This document shows positions 38,192 through 47,054 of a stretch of DNA of 47,551 nucleotides, piece after piece; position 1 is the first letter of the stretch; every line of letters starts with the position of its first letter. This DNA is from an uncultured Clostridia bacterium (GTDB lineage: Bacteria > Bacillota > Clostridia > Oscillospirales > Acutalibacteraceae): positions 1 through 47,551 of the forward strand of contig CALGRR010000121.1 in NCBI GenBank assembly GCA_937880805.1. Reading direction: 5' to 3'. Made by a program: the position numbers and the translations under genes. The notes below the pieces were generated by a model. That model was not told the origin of the DNA, did no database searches, and was given only the letters and a program-made list of their open reading frames with translations.

Positions 38192-38250
38192 TTTCCCCAT
38201 AAAAGGGACAATGCCGAATGTGTGCAGCATTCGGCATTGCGTTGGGGAAA
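38192..38250. repeat. long palindrome upstream of the transposase gene
   Basis: Inner arms CAATGCCGAATG (38209-38220) and CATTCGGCATTG (38228-38239) are perfect over 12 bp around a 7-nt loop. Outer arms TTTCCCC (38192-38198) and GGGGAAA (38244-38250) also pair. It could be the subterminal hairpin recognised by the transposase or a transcription-blocking structure protecting the element. Confidence 0.65.
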
Positions 38251-38432
38251 GAGAAAATAAAAATGAAAAAAGAAGATGTCAAAAAATAAAGAAAGTGAAA
38301 AATATCAACAAAATATCTTTCATTTGTATAATATTATGCACTTGTTTTATTCTTGTTGTATAAATATGAACAAACTGTAAACAAATTCTCTTTTTTCGCC
38401 TTTTCTATCCCGAACGCAGGAATAAATATTAT

Positions 38433-39827
38433 TTACTGCTCAAGAAATGCCTTGAAGCCCTTGAAAGCCATATAAACATCGAGCTTTGAAACAATCTCAA
38501 AGGGTGCGTGCATTGAAAGCACGGGAACACCAACATCAACAACCTCTGCACCGAGATTTGCAACATATTTTGCAACTGTTCCGCCGCCGCCCTCGTCAAC
38601 CTTGCCGAGCTCGCCCGTCTGCCAGGCAACCTTTTCGCCGTCAAAGAGAGTTCTGATTTTTGAAACAAATTCAGCATTTGCATCGTTGGTTGAGCTCTTG
38701 CCTCTTGAACCTGTATATTTTGTAACAACTATTCCCTTGTTGAGGAAGGCTGCATTGAGCTTATCGTGAACCGAGGGATAGGTGGGGTCAAAGCCTGCGT
38801 TAACATCGGCTGAAAGGCATTCGCTTGCACGGATAACATCTCTGCCGCAAAGACCCTGAGTTTTTGCAATATCGGCAATAAAATGCTTGAGATATGCGGA
38901 ATGAAGACCCGTGTTGCCGTCGGAGCCGGTTTCTTCCTTATCGGTGATAACGGTAACGCTCGTGTATTTGGGAGCTTTTGCTGCAAACGCCGCCATAATT
39001 GAGGGATAAGCGCAAACTCTGTCATCGTGGCCGTAGGAGCCGATAAGGCTGCGGTCAAAGCCAACATCAACAGCATTGAATGCGGGCACGAGCTCAAGCT
39101 CTGCCGAGAGGAAATCAGCCTCAATAATGCCGTATTTTTCATTGAGGATTTTCATAATATTGAGCTTTACGTTTTCGCTGCACTTATCGCTGCAGAAGGG
39201 TCTGCTGCCAACAAGAATATTGAGGTCCTCGCCCTTGATTGCATCTTCAATGTTCTTGCTGTGCTTGTCAAGATGGGGCAGAAGGTCGGTAACAACAAAT
39301 CTGGGGTCGCCCTCTTCGTCACCGAGGCGGACGGTTACGCTGCTGCCGTCCTTGCGGAAGATTACACCGTGGAGCGAAAGGGGAATGGCAGTCCACTGAT
39401 ATTTCTTTATTCCTCCGTAGTAGTGAGTTTTGAAAAGAGCAAGCTCCGCATCCTCATAAAGCGGGTTGGGCTTAACATCAAGGCGGGGTGAATCAATATG
39501 AGATGCAACGATTTTTGCACCCTTTTCAAGACCTTCCGTGCCGAAAACGCAAAGGATAAGTGCCTTGCCTCTGTTATCGTAATAAACCTTGTCGCCTGCC
39601 TTGTAGCTTGCCTTGGGGTCAAAGGGAATGAAGCCCTCCTTTTCGGCAAGAGCTTTGGTATAAACAACAGCCTCACGCTCTGTTTTGCAGGCATCAAGGA
39701 ATTTCATATAGCCTTCGCAGAATTTATCCGCCTTTTCGATTTCGCCCTCTTCACACGAATATGCAGCGTGCTCGGGTGAATAAAAAAGCTCTTCCTTTAA
39801 AATATCGGCCTGTGTTTTTTCACTCAT
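38433..39827 (-). CDS. M18 family aminopeptidase
   Basis: A 464-residue zinc aminopeptidase of the M18 (aspartyl aminopeptidase) family. The first metal His is in ASHIDSPRLDVKP (~110), the mid region GHDDRVCAYPS carries the Asp ligand, and DKEETGSDGNTGLHS holds the Glu-Glu catalytic/ligand pair. The C-terminal MHAPFEIVS supplies the last His. Cytosolic, forms large dodecamers in relatives. It starts 15 bp after the lytic transglycosylase stop, so the two are probably cotranscribed. Confidence 0.92.
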   Translation of the reverse strand: MSEKTQADILKEELFYSPEHAAYSCEEGEIEKADKFCEGYMKFLDACKTEREAVVYTKALAEKEGFIPFDPKASYKAGDKVYYDNRGKALILCVFGTEGLEKGAKIVASHIDSPRLDVKPNPLYEDAELALFKTHYYGGIKKYQWTAIPLSLHGVIFRKDGSSVTVRLGDEEGDPRFVVTDLLPHLDKHSKNIEDAIKGEDLNILVGSRPFCSDKCSENVKLNIMKILNEKYGIIEADFLSAELELVPAFNAVDVGFDRSLIGSYGHDDRVCAYPSIMAAFAAKAPKYTSVTVITDKEETGSDGNTGLHSAYLKHFIADIAKTQGLCGRDVIRASECLSADVNAGFDPTYPSVHDKLNAAFLNKGIVVTKYTGSRGKSSTNDANAEFVSKIRTLFDGEKVAWQTGELGKVDEGGGGTVAKYVANLGAEVVDVGVPVLSMHAPFEIVSKLDVYMAFKGFKAFLEQ

Positions 39828-39841
39828 TTATATCAATCCTT

Positions 39842-40402
39842 TCATTTATACAAATTATTATAAACATTTAATGCTTTATTAATCTTTTTAACATAGTGTG
39901 CCGTTTCGGGCACGGGAATTTCCGAGAGCGTTTTGCCGTTTGGCGAAAGCTTCTTATCTTCAAGCCAGCCGTTGACTCTGCCTCTGCCTGCGTGATATGC
40001 GGCAACGGCGGTATCGGTATCGCCGAATTCATCAAGCAGATAGCTTATGAAAAACGCACCGTATTTTATTGAGGTTTCGGGGTCGAAAAGCGATAAATCC
40101 TCATTTTCTTCGCCGAGCTTTGTTTTGAGCCACTCAAAGGTTTCGGGCGTTATCTGCGTAAGACCCTCGGCATCTGCCGATGAAACAGCATCGGGATTAA
40201 ACGAGCTTTCGGTTTTGATTATCGCATAAATAAGATTTTGCTCAACACCGAATTCCCTGCTGTATTTTTCAACATATTCCTCATATTTTATCGGATAAAT
40301 CAGATTTAATGCGATTTTTGAAACTGAAAAAATTGCCGCAAAAAGCACCGAAACGGAAACTAAAATAAGTAATGCGGTTTTGATTTTTCCTTTTGGTGTC
40401 AT
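39842..40402 (-). CDS. lytic transglycosylase (SLT domain), membrane-anchored
   Basis: A 186-residue protein with one N-terminal membrane helix (~8-32) and an SLT domain. The catalytic Glu65 is in IIKTESSF, followed by GLTQITPET and AYHAGRGRV, all typical. It cleaves the MurNAc-GlcNAc bond forming 1,6-anhydro ends. It lies 11 bp after the Sua5-CoaE gene in an apparent operon prfA, sua5-coaE, slt, M18 peptidase. Confidence 0.92.
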   Translation of the reverse strand: MTPKGKIKTALLILVSVSVLFAAIFSVSKIALNLIYPIKYEEYVEKYSREFGVEQNLIYAIIKTESSFNPDAVSSADAEGLTQITPETFEWLKTKLGEENEDLSLFDPETSIKYGAFFISYLLDEFGDTDTAVAAYHAGRGRVNGWLEDKKLSPNGKTLSEIPVPETAHYVKKINKALNVYNNLYK

Positions 40403-40413
40403 CGGTTATCCTT

Positions 40414-41991
40414 TCAAAATAAATCGGGTATAAGTAAGCTGCCGTTATTCTCTATAACAATATCCGCTTTTTCTTTGTAATATTCCGCAGAGGGCTGGGC
40501 ATTCATACGAAGAAGAGCATCTTCAGCGGAAATATTATCTCTTCTGATAATTCTTTCAAGGCGGATTTTTTCATCGGCAACAACGCTCACCGTTTTTGTG
40601 CATAATGCGGTCATACAGCTTTCAAACAGCAGTGCCGCATCAATAACCGCCGCCTTTGCACCGCTTTTTTCCGCCTTATGTATTTCTTCAACGGTGAGGC
40701 GGGTTATTTCGGGGTGGGTGATTGCGTTGAGAGCTTCTCTGCCCTCTTTTGACGCAAAGGCACGCCTTGCGGTTTCACGGCGGTCAAGCTTTCCGTCAAC
40801 GAAAATATCATCGCCGAATTCCTTGCAGAGAGCAGAAACAACTTCGGAATTTTCAACCGCTTTGCGGGCAAGAATATCTGTATCGATTATGTAACAGCCC
40901 TGCTTTTCGAGCTCTTTGCCAACGGTTGTTTTGCCTGAGCCCGTCTGACCCGTAAGACCTATAACGGGGATTTCAAAATCAAGGTCGATAACTCTGAATG
41001 CCGCAGAGCGAAGAAGTCGGTTATAAACTGCAAGACCCACTCCGTCGGAGGAGGGGCAGCGTACAAAAGCACGCCTGCAGCCCGTTTCGTCAACCTTGCG
41101 AAGAGCATCAAACAGCATCTGACCCTGGGTTTCGCTGCTGTCTGCCCTGCCGTATTCAATATATTTCTCAAAATATTTTCCCTCGCCCTCAAAGCAAACG
41201 GCACAAACCGTATCCGTCTGGGCAAGAAGAAATTTTTTGTATTTTTCAAAGCTTCCTTTGATTATTGTTACCTGTGCGGTGGGTGCATAATGCTTATATT
41301 TCATACCGGGCGACTGCACCTTTTCACCCTCATTCAGCTTTTCAAAAACTGCGTGGGAAATGCTGATTTCGCCCAGCACCTCGCAAAGCTGCCCGGGGGT
41401 TATTCCGCCCGGGCGAAGAAGCGTGGGCGGCTCTGTTGCAAGAGTAACAACGGTTGATTCAACGCCAACAGAGCAAAATCCGCCGTCAACAAGAGCATCG
41501 ATTTTGCCGTCAAGGTCTGCCTTAACGTGCTCGGCTCTTGTGGGGCTGGGTCTGCCCGAAGCGTTTGCACTCGGTGCGGCAAGGGGCACTCCCGAAGCGG
41601 AAATTATATCTCTTGCCGTTTGGTGAGAGGGCATTCTTATTGCAACCGTTTCAAGCCCCGCACTCACAACATCGGGCACGAGAGCCGATTTTTTCATTAT
41701 AACCGTCAGCGGACCGGGCCAGAATTTTTCCGCAAGGGCGGGCAGTCTGGGGTCGATTTTTTCAACTAACGGGCTTATTTCTTCAAAAGAAGAAACGTGA
41801 ACAATCATCGGATTATCCTGCGGTCTGCCCTTTGCTTCAAACACCTTTTTTACCGCATCTGCATTATAGGCATCGGCGGCAAGACCGTAAACCGTTTCGG
41901 TGGGAATTGCAACAATTCCGCCGTTTTTCAGTATTTCGGCGGCAGTTTCAACCGCACCCTTTTCATCCGATTTTAAATAAAGAGTATCCAT
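40414..41991 (-). CDS. fusion of threonylcarbamoyl-AMP synthase (Sua5) and dephospho-CoA kinase (CoaE)
   Basis: A 525-residue two-enzyme protein. Residues ~1-200 form the YrdC/Sua5 domain (IPTETVYGLAADA, KGRPQDNPMIVHV, SANASGRPSPT), which makes threonylcarbamoyl-AMP for tRNA t6A37. Residues ~240-330 are the Sua5 C-terminal domain after the SPGMKYKHYAPTAQV linker. From ~340 follows CoaE with P-loop GQTGSGKT (348-355), IDTDILAR, LDRRETARRAFA, the HPEI motif, and the VVADEKIRLERIIRRD lid region; it is the last step of CoA synthesis. The reading frame is continuous across the junction with no internal ribosome binding site noted. Next to prfA, the usual place of sua5. Confidence 0.93.
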   Translation of the reverse strand: MDTLYLKSDEKGAVETAAEILKNGGIVAIPTETVYGLAADAYNADAVKKVFEAKGRPQDNPMIVHVSSFEEISPLVEKIDPRLPALAEKFWPGPLTVIMKKSALVPDVVSAGLETVAIRMPSHQTARDIISASGVPLAAPSANASGRPSPTRAEHVKADLDGKIDALVDGGFCSVGVESTVVTLATEPPTLLRPGGITPGQLCEVLGEISISHAVFEKLNEGEKVQSPGMKYKHYAPTAQVTIIKGSFEKYKKFLLAQTDTVCAVCFEGEGKYFEKYIEYGRADSSETQGQMLFDALRKVDETGCRRAFVRCPSSDGVGLAVYNRLLRSAAFRVIDLDFEIPVIGLTGQTGSGKTTVGKELEKQGCYIIDTDILARKAVENSEVVSALCKEFGDDIFVDGKLDRRETARRAFASKEGREALNAITHPEITRLTVEEIHKAEKSGAKAAVIDAALLFESCMTALCTKTVSVVADEKIRLERIIRRDNISAEDALLRMNAQPSAEYYKEKADIVIENNGSLLIPDLF

Positions 41992-41994
41992 TTA

Positions 41995-43065
41995 TTATTC
42001 CTCACTCTTAAGCTTTTCGGCAGTATCCGCCGTTACAAGAGCATCAATTATTTCGTCAAGGTCGCCGTTAACGATGGCGTCTATTTTATATAAAGTAAGA
42101 TTTATTCTGTGGTCGCTGACTCTGCCCTGCGGGTAGTTATAGGTGCGTATTCTTTCGCTTCTGTCACCCGTGCCAACCTGGGCGCGTCTTTCGCCTGCAA
42201 TCGCATCGTGCTGTTTTTCACGCTCCGCCTCAAGAATTTTTGAACGGAGAATTTTCATCGCACGGTCTTTATTTTTATATTGGCTTCTTTCATCCTGGCA
42301 TTCAACAACCGTGCCCGTGGGCAGGTGGGTAATGCGTATGGCACTTTCGGTTTTGTTAACGTGCTGACCGCCCGCACCGCCCGAGCGATAGGTGTCTATC
42401 TGCAAATCGGCGGGGTTTATGTCAACATCAACCTCTTCCGCTTCGGGGAGCACGGCAACGGTTGCCGTTGAGGTCTGAATTCTGCCCTGGCTCTCGGTTT
42501 CGGGCACACGCTGAACTCTGTGAACGCCGCTTTCAAACTTGAATCTCGAATATGCCCCCTCACCCTCAATCATAAAGCTGACTTCCTTGAAGCCGCCAAG
42601 CTCGGTGGGGTTGGAGTTGAGCACCTCGGTTTTCCAGCCCTTTGTTTCGGCATACATTGAATACATTCTGTAAAGCACGCCCGCAAAGAGAGAAGCCTCC
42701 TCGCCGCCCGCACCGCCTCGGATTTCAACAATAACGTTTTTATCATCGTTGGGGTCACGGGGAAGCAGCAGAATTTTGAGCTCTTCACGCAAAACCTCAA
42801 GCTTTTCACGGGATTCCTCAAATTCCTCCTGAACCATTTCACGGAAATCCTTTTCAAGACCGCCCGCCTCGAGCAGTTCTCTTGCCTCGGCAACGGTGCT
42901 TTCCGCCGCTTTGAATTCACGGTATTTTTCAACAACGGGAGTTAAGGTTTTCAGCTCCTGCATAAGCTTTTTATATTGCTCCATATCCGAAACAACATCG
43001 CTTTGGCAAAGCTTTTCGTTTATAAATTCAAAACGCTCTTCAACTTTTTTTAATTTATCTGTCAT
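41995..43065 (-). CDS. prfA: peptide chain release factor 1
   Basis: A 356-residue class 1 release factor reading UAA and UAG. The catalytic GGQ is at 232-234 (SGGAGGQHVNKTESA). The codon-recognition tripeptide is PET in QRVPETESQGR, a variant of the usual RF1 PxT motif, which distinguishes it from RF2 (SPF). It overlaps the DUF951 gene by 4 bp and ends 4 bp before the Sua5-CoaE gene. Confidence 0.97.
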   Translation of the reverse strand: MTDKLKKVEERFEFINEKLCQSDVVSDMEQYKKLMQELKTLTPVVEKYREFKAAESTVAEARELLEAGGLEKDFREMVQEEFEESREKLEVLREELKILLLPRDPNDDKNVIVEIRGGAGGEEASLFAGVLYRMYSMYAETKGWKTEVLNSNPTELGGFKEVSFMIEGEGAYSRFKFESGVHRVQRVPETESQGRIQTSTATVAVLPEAEEVDVDINPADLQIDTYRSGGAGGQHVNKTESAIRITHLPTGTVVECQDERSQYKNKDRAMKILRSKILEAEREKQHDAIAGERRAQVGTGDRSERIRTYNYPQGRVSDHRINLTLYKIDAIVNGDLDEIIDALVTADTAEKLKSEE

Positions 43066-43253
43066 TCTTCGCTTTCCTCACGGATTATTTTTTTGATATT
43101 CTTTTCAACCTTTACTCTTTCGAGCATAACCTCTCTGCCGCAGCCCACGCACTTTATGCGGAAATCCGCACCTATACGCTGAACGCTGAAGCGGTCACAG
43201 CCGCAGGGATGCTTTTTTTTCATTAATAATATATCGCCTAATCTTACATCCAT
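43062..43253 (-). CDS. DUF951 small protein
   Basis: A 63-residue protein starting MDVRLGDILLMKKKHPCG. The pattern HPCGCDRFSVQRIGADFRIKC..C, with four or five cysteines, is that of DUF951. It is known in Firmicutes, where it often flanks translation-related genes. The ATG at 43253 has GGAG 8 bases upstream; the longer frame begins in non-coding sequence. The 3' end overlaps prfA (4 bp), implying coupling. Its function is not established. Confidence 0.9.
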   Translation of the reverse strand: MDVRLGDILLMKKKHPCGCDRFSVQRIGADFRIKCVGCGREVMLERVKVEKNIKKIIREESEE

Positions 43254-43415
43254 AAATATCTCCGCCGTTTTTTGAAATAATAAAATATTATAACATAGTT
43301 TATTTAGAAAGTATATGTTGAATGTTAAATTTTTGTAATTAATCGCACGCAGAGGTGCATATATTGAAAGCAAACGGTAATTCTCCGGAAATTCAAGGAA
43401 GAACGGTGGTCAGAA

Positions 43416-44342
43416 ATGAAAACATTTAAACCTGAAGGTCAATTAATATCAACCGAGGAAAACAAAAAATATCTTACAAATGAATGCAATCTGCGTGAAG
43501 CCCTTTTCAGCGGGGCTTTTATTGAGGGCAGAGTGCTCCGATGCGACAGCGAGCATAATCTTCACATCGACCTCGGATGTATGAGGGGCATAATCCCCAG
43601 AGAAGAGGGTGCGGTGGGCATAGAAGAGGGCTCGGTGCGTGATATTGCCCTTATTTCAAGAGTCAACAAGCCCGTTGTTTTTGCCGTAACGGGATTTCAG
43701 ACTAATCACAGCGGCGAAACTCTTGCCGTTCTCAGCCGCAGAAGGGTGCAGAGCGAATGCACCGAGCAATATATTTCAAAGCTCAGGGCGGGCGATATTA
43801 TTCCCGCAACGGTAACTCATATTGAGGGCTTCGGCGTTTTCTGCGATATTGGTGCGGGAATCAATGCTCTTATGCCGATTGACAGCATTTCGGTTTCACG
43901 CATTCCTCACCCGAGTGCAAGATTTTATGCGGGGCAGAATATTTTTGCCGTTGTAAAAAGCATTGACGGTGAGGGCAGAATTACCCTCAGCCATAAAGAA
44001 CTGCTTGGCACCTGGGAGCAGAATGCCGAAGAAATCAGCGTTGGCGAAACCGTGCCGGGCATAGTCCGTTCGGTTGAAAAATACGGAATTTTTGTTGAGC
44101 TTTCGCCCAATCTTGCGGGTCTTGCGGAATTTTCGCCCGATGTTAAAGCAGGCAGCCACGCAGGGGTTTATGTTAAAAGTATAATACCCTCAAAGATGAA
44201 AATAAAACTGATAATTGTCGATTCGTTTGAGGCGGATTATCCCGTTGAACCGCCGAAATATTATATGAACAGCGGCCATATAGACCGCTGGATTTATTCG
44301 CCCGATGAGAGCGAAAAGCTTATAGAGAGCGTATTTGACTGA
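43416..44342 (+). CDS. RNA-binding protein with three S1 domains
   Basis: A 308-residue protein of S1/OB domains: ~33-105 (IEGRVLRCDSEHNLHIDLG), ~125-195 (GDIIPATVTHIEGFGVFCDI ... ITLSHKELLG) and ~208-270 (GETVPGIVRSVEKYGIFVEL). The second and third match the S1 consensus well; the first is weaker. It has no acidic C-terminal tail like full-length ribosomal S1. It probably binds mRNA or ribosomes, similar to the short RpsA-like proteins of Clostridia. Its 3' end overlaps the 3' end of the convergent mnmA by 23 bp. Confidence 0.85.
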   Translation: MKTFKPEGQLISTEENKKYLTNECNLREALFSGAFIEGRVLRCDSEHNLHIDLGCMRGIIPREEGAVGIEEGSVRDIALISRVNKPVVFAVTGFQTNHSGETLAVLSRRRVQSECTEQYISKLRAGDIIPATVTHIEGFGVFCDIGAGINALMPIDSISVSRIPHPSARFYAGQNIFAVVKSIDGEGRITLSHKELLGTWEQNAEEISVGETVPGIVRSVEKYGIFVELSPNLAGLAEFSPDVKAGSHAGVYVKSIIPSKMKIKLIIVDSFEADYPVEPPKYYMNSGHIDRWIYSPDESEKLIESVFD

Positions 44343-45363
44343 TTATTCTGCCGCCGCCGATAACGTAATCTCCGATATATATAACGGCACTCTGACCGGG
44401 GGTGATTGAGCGTTGGGGCTCATCAAAAATAACTCTGAAGAATTCACCGTTTTTTGTAACGGTTGCAGGCTCGGGTTTTGCCCTGAAACGGATTTTAACC
44501 TCTGCCCTGAATTCATCGGGCACAGAGTCGGGGTCAATGAGATTGAGTCTGTCCGCAGTAAGACCGATAAAATACTGCGTTCCGTTTTCGCCTATGGTAA
44601 CGGTGTTGCTTTCTGCGTCAAGGGAGTTTACAAACATCGGCTTTCCGAAAGCACCGAGACCCTTACGCTGACCCACGGTGTAGTTGATTATTCCGTTATG
44701 AGTGCCGATAACATTGCCTTCAATGTCAACAAAATTGCCCTTGGGCGAGGTTATGCCGAGTGAGGAAAGATATGCGATATAATCATCATTCGGCACAAAG
44801 CAGATTTCCTGGCTGTCACGCTTTGAGGCAACGGGAAGCTTCAGCTTTTCGGCGTATTCCCTTATATATTCCTTTTCAAATCCGTCAAGCGGAAACATTG
44901 AGTGTGCAAGCTGAAACTGTGTTAAACGGTGCAGAAAATAGCTCTGGTCTTTGGGAGAAGCCGAGCGTTTAAGCAGAAATTTGCCGTTTTTTTCTTCAAT
45001 TTGTGCATAATGCCCCGTGGCTATGCCGTCGCAACGAAGCTCGTTCAGGGCATAGTCAAGCATAGCCCCGAATTTGATTGTGCTGTTGCATTCAACGCAC
45101 GGATTCGGAGTTCTTGCGGCAAGATATTCGCCTGTAAACGGCTCGATAACATTCTTTTTGAATTCGCTTCTGCAGTCAAGAATATGAAGCTTTATTCCGA
45201 GTGCGTCGGCAACATTTTGTGCATCCGCAATGTCGGAATCTGCAAGGGCATCGGGCTTCAATCTCATAATGATTCCCTCAACCTCATATCCCTGCGAAAG
45301 CAGCAGAGCCGCCGCCGTGCTGCTGTCAACACCGCCACTCATTCCAACAGCAATTTTTTTCAT
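44320..45363 (-). CDS. mnmA: tRNA-specific 2-thiouridylase MnmA
   Basis: Thiolates U34 of Lys, Glu and Gln tRNAs. The 347-residue protein has the PP-loop GMSGGVDSS (7-15), catalytic Cys89 in TPNPCVECN, and Cys188 in EICFVPN, plus the C-terminal beta-barrels with FRAKPEPATV. The ATG at 45363 has GAGG 6 bases upstream; a TTG four codons earlier is an alternative. It complements mnmE/mnmG in modifying the same wobble base. No nifS-like partner is adjacent. Confidence 0.96.
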   Translation of the reverse strand: MKKIAVGMSGGVDSSTAAALLLSQGYEVEGIIMRLKPDALADSDIADAQNVADALGIKLHILDCRSEFKKNVIEPFTGEYLAARTPNPCVECNSTIKFGAMLDYALNELRCDGIATGHYAQIEEKNGKFLLKRSASPKDQSYFLHRLTQFQLAHSMFPLDGFEKEYIREYAEKLKLPVASKRDSQEICFVPNDDYIAYLSSLGITSPKGNFVDIEGNVIGTHNGIINYTVGQRKGLGAFGKPMFVNSLDAESNTVTIGENGTQYFIGLTADRLNLIDPDSVPDEFRAEVKIRFRAKPEPATVTKNGEFFRVIFDEPQRSITPGQSAVIYIGDYVIGGGRIISQIRSL

Positions 45364-45480
45364 CCTGCACCTCAATTTCTTTTAATGAATAATAATAAAA
45401 TTATTATATCATATATTAATAAAAAATCCAATAATTATATAAAAAATTCAATTTTTATGCAGTCATTTTTCCAAAATCTC

Positions 45481-45509
45481 TTGCGAAAAAAAACAAAATG
45501 CGTTATAAT
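45481..45509 (+). promoter_or_regulatory. promoter of the PHP gene
   Basis: TTGCGA (45481-45486), 17 bp, TATAAT (45504-45509), about 50 bases before the ATG. Confidence 0.65.
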
Positions 45510-45557
45510 TTCAGTATATTGAGGTGCTATACGCAAATTTTGAAAGAGGTTGTATTT

Positions 45558-46433
45558 ATGGCTGTAGATCTGCACTGTCACACCAAGCTTTCCGACAGCT
45601 CAATGGGTCTTGAAGACCTCATTATCCTTGCTGCCAAAAGAGGTGTAACAACAATCGCAATAACCGACCGTGACTGTCAGGCGGGAACGGTCAGAGGCAA
45701 AATTATAGGTGAACGCAGGGGAGTTGCGGTAATTCCGGGCGTTGAAATTTCTGCTTACGATTCCAAAAGGGATAAGTATGCGGAGATACTGTGCTATCTC
45801 AGCGACAGCCCTGACCGCCTCGAAGGTCTTTGCCACAGAAACACCCTTGCAAGAAAAAAGGCAAGCCAGATGATGACCTTGAAGGCGGCAAGAAAATTCC
45901 CTCTCACACCCGAGCTTGTTATCAAATGTGCAACGGGTGCAACCGCTGTTTTTGAAGAGCACATTATGCACGCTCTTGTTGAATGTGGAATGACCGATAA
46001 AATTCACGGCGAGCTTTTTGATGAGCTCTTTTCACCCGAAAGTGCCTCAAACATTATAACAAAAGCAAAATATGCAGAACCCTCAGAGGTTGTTGAAGCC
46101 ATTCACGAGGCGGGCGGCATTGCAATTCTTGCCCACCCCGGCAGCAACGGCAGCTTTGAGCTTTTGGAGGAGCTTATTCCTCTTGGGCTTGACGGCGTTG
46201 AGGTATGGCACCCCGATAACACCGAGGAGCAGCAGGCAAAGCTTCTTGAAATTGCCAAGAAAAACGGCTTGCTCACCGTTGGCGGAACGGAGTTCAAGGG
46301 AATGTATTCCAAGGCTCCCATCTGCGTGGGTGATTACTCAACTCCCGAAGCTTCGCTGAAGGCTCTGCTCTCTTATAAAACAAAGCTTAAAAAGCGTAAG
46401 GCTATGGAGAATAAAAACGATGAGAACAAATGA
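45558..46433 (+). CDS. PHP-domain phosphoesterase
   Basis: A 291-residue metal-dependent phosphoesterase. PHP metal ligands are DLHCHTKLSDSS (His6, His8), AITDRD, the Glu in PGVEISAY, and AILAHPG, with GGTEFKG at the C-terminal side. The length and arrangement match the YciV/TrpH-like enzymes that hydrolyse 3',5'-bisphosphonucleotides or 5' RNA ends. A GAGG site precedes the ATG; an upstream in-frame ATG (45498) lies within the promoter. It overlaps the next gene by 14 bp. Confidence 0.88.
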   Translation: MAVDLHCHTKLSDSSMGLEDLIILAAKRGVTTIAITDRDCQAGTVRGKIIGERRGVAVIPGVEISAYDSKRDKYAEILCYLSDSPDRLEGLCHRNTLARKKASQMMTLKAARKFPLTPELVIKCATGATAVFEEHIMHALVECGMTDKIHGELFDELFSPESASNIITKAKYAEPSEVVEAIHEAGGIAILAHPGSNGSFELLEELIPLGLDGVEVWHPDNTEEQQAKLLEIAKKNGLLTVGGTEFKGMYSKAPICVGDYSTPEASLKALLSYKTKLKKRKAMENKNDENK

Positions 46434-46968
46434 CGACGATATAAAAATCTTTCATCCCAAAAAGAATGACGGTGCGGGGGCCGACCTTGCTCAGCTTGTT
46501 GCACTGATGGATGAATACCGCAGAAACGGCAATATGGATAAAGCGGCGGCACTTGGCGAAAAGCTTGCGGGTCTGATGCCCGAAAACGTGTGCCCCGAGG
46601 TGGTCAGCACCCTTAAAAACAACGAGCTTTTCCACCTGAGAACCCTTATTGTTTTCACCGCACAGATTGCCCTGCATAAGTATCTGCCGCATCAGATGCT
46701 TTCTTCGCAGGCGGTCAACGCAATGTATGCAAAGCTGGGCGAAACCTCACCCGGATATTTTGCCAGTATATCCGACGGTTCGGCGTTTTCGTTCTATTAT
46801 CTTGCGGTGCGAAGCCGCGGCGATGTTGTTGAGAACATCGGCAAAAACTATGCAAAGCTCTGCGATAAGGATGACGATGCAAGGCTCATTGCCCTTGCAA
46901 GCAGAATTTTCAAGCAGACCGATGTTGCCGTTTGCGATATGATTGATGAATCTGAATTTGAAGAATAA
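46420..46968 (+). CDS. conserved-type protein of unknown function
   Basis: A 182-residue, mostly helical cytosolic protein beginning MRTNDDDIKIFHPKKND. It has a TPR-like N-terminal helix pair (LAQLVALMDEYRRNGNMDKA), a hydrophobic middle (TLIVFTAQIALHKYLPH), and an acidic C-terminus. GGAG lies 11 bases before the ATG inside the PHP gene, whose end it overlaps by 14 bp, so it is translated from the same message. No family was recognised; a role together with the PHP enzyme is only inferred from coupling. Confidence 0.75.
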   Translation: MRTNDDDIKIFHPKKNDGAGADLAQLVALMDEYRRNGNMDKAAALGEKLAGLMPENVCPEVVSTLKNNELFHLRTLIVFTAQIALHKYLPHQMLSSQAVNAMYAKLGETSPGYFASISDGSAFSFYYLAVRSRGDVVENIGKNYAKLCDKDDDARLIALASRIFKQTDVAVCDMIDESEFEE

Positions 46969-46971
46969 GAA

Positions 46972-46996
46972 AAGCACCCGCAAGGGTGCTTTTTTA
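46972..46996 (+). terminator. terminator of the PHP operon
   Basis: AAGCACCC GCAA GGGTGCTT followed by TTTT, directly after the stop codon. Confidence 0.88.
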
Positions 46997-47010
46997 ATAT
47001 CATAACAAAC

Positions 47011-47037
47011 AAAGACCGCTGAAAAACAGCGGTCTTT
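47011..47037 (-). terminator. terminator of purL
   Basis: AAAGACCGCTG AAAAA CAGCGGTCTTT, a perfect 11-bp stem. On the minus strand it is followed by GTTTGTT, a moderate U-tract. Its position 18 bases after the purL stop supports the role. Confidence 0.8.
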
Positions 47038-47054
47038 ATTTATTACATTATATA

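Noticed and set aside
41995..43065. release factor 2 instead of RF1 because PAT is not present
   Set aside because: The tripeptide is PET within QRVPETESQGR, a normal RF1-type PxT motif; RF2 would have SPF and an in-frame shift near the start.
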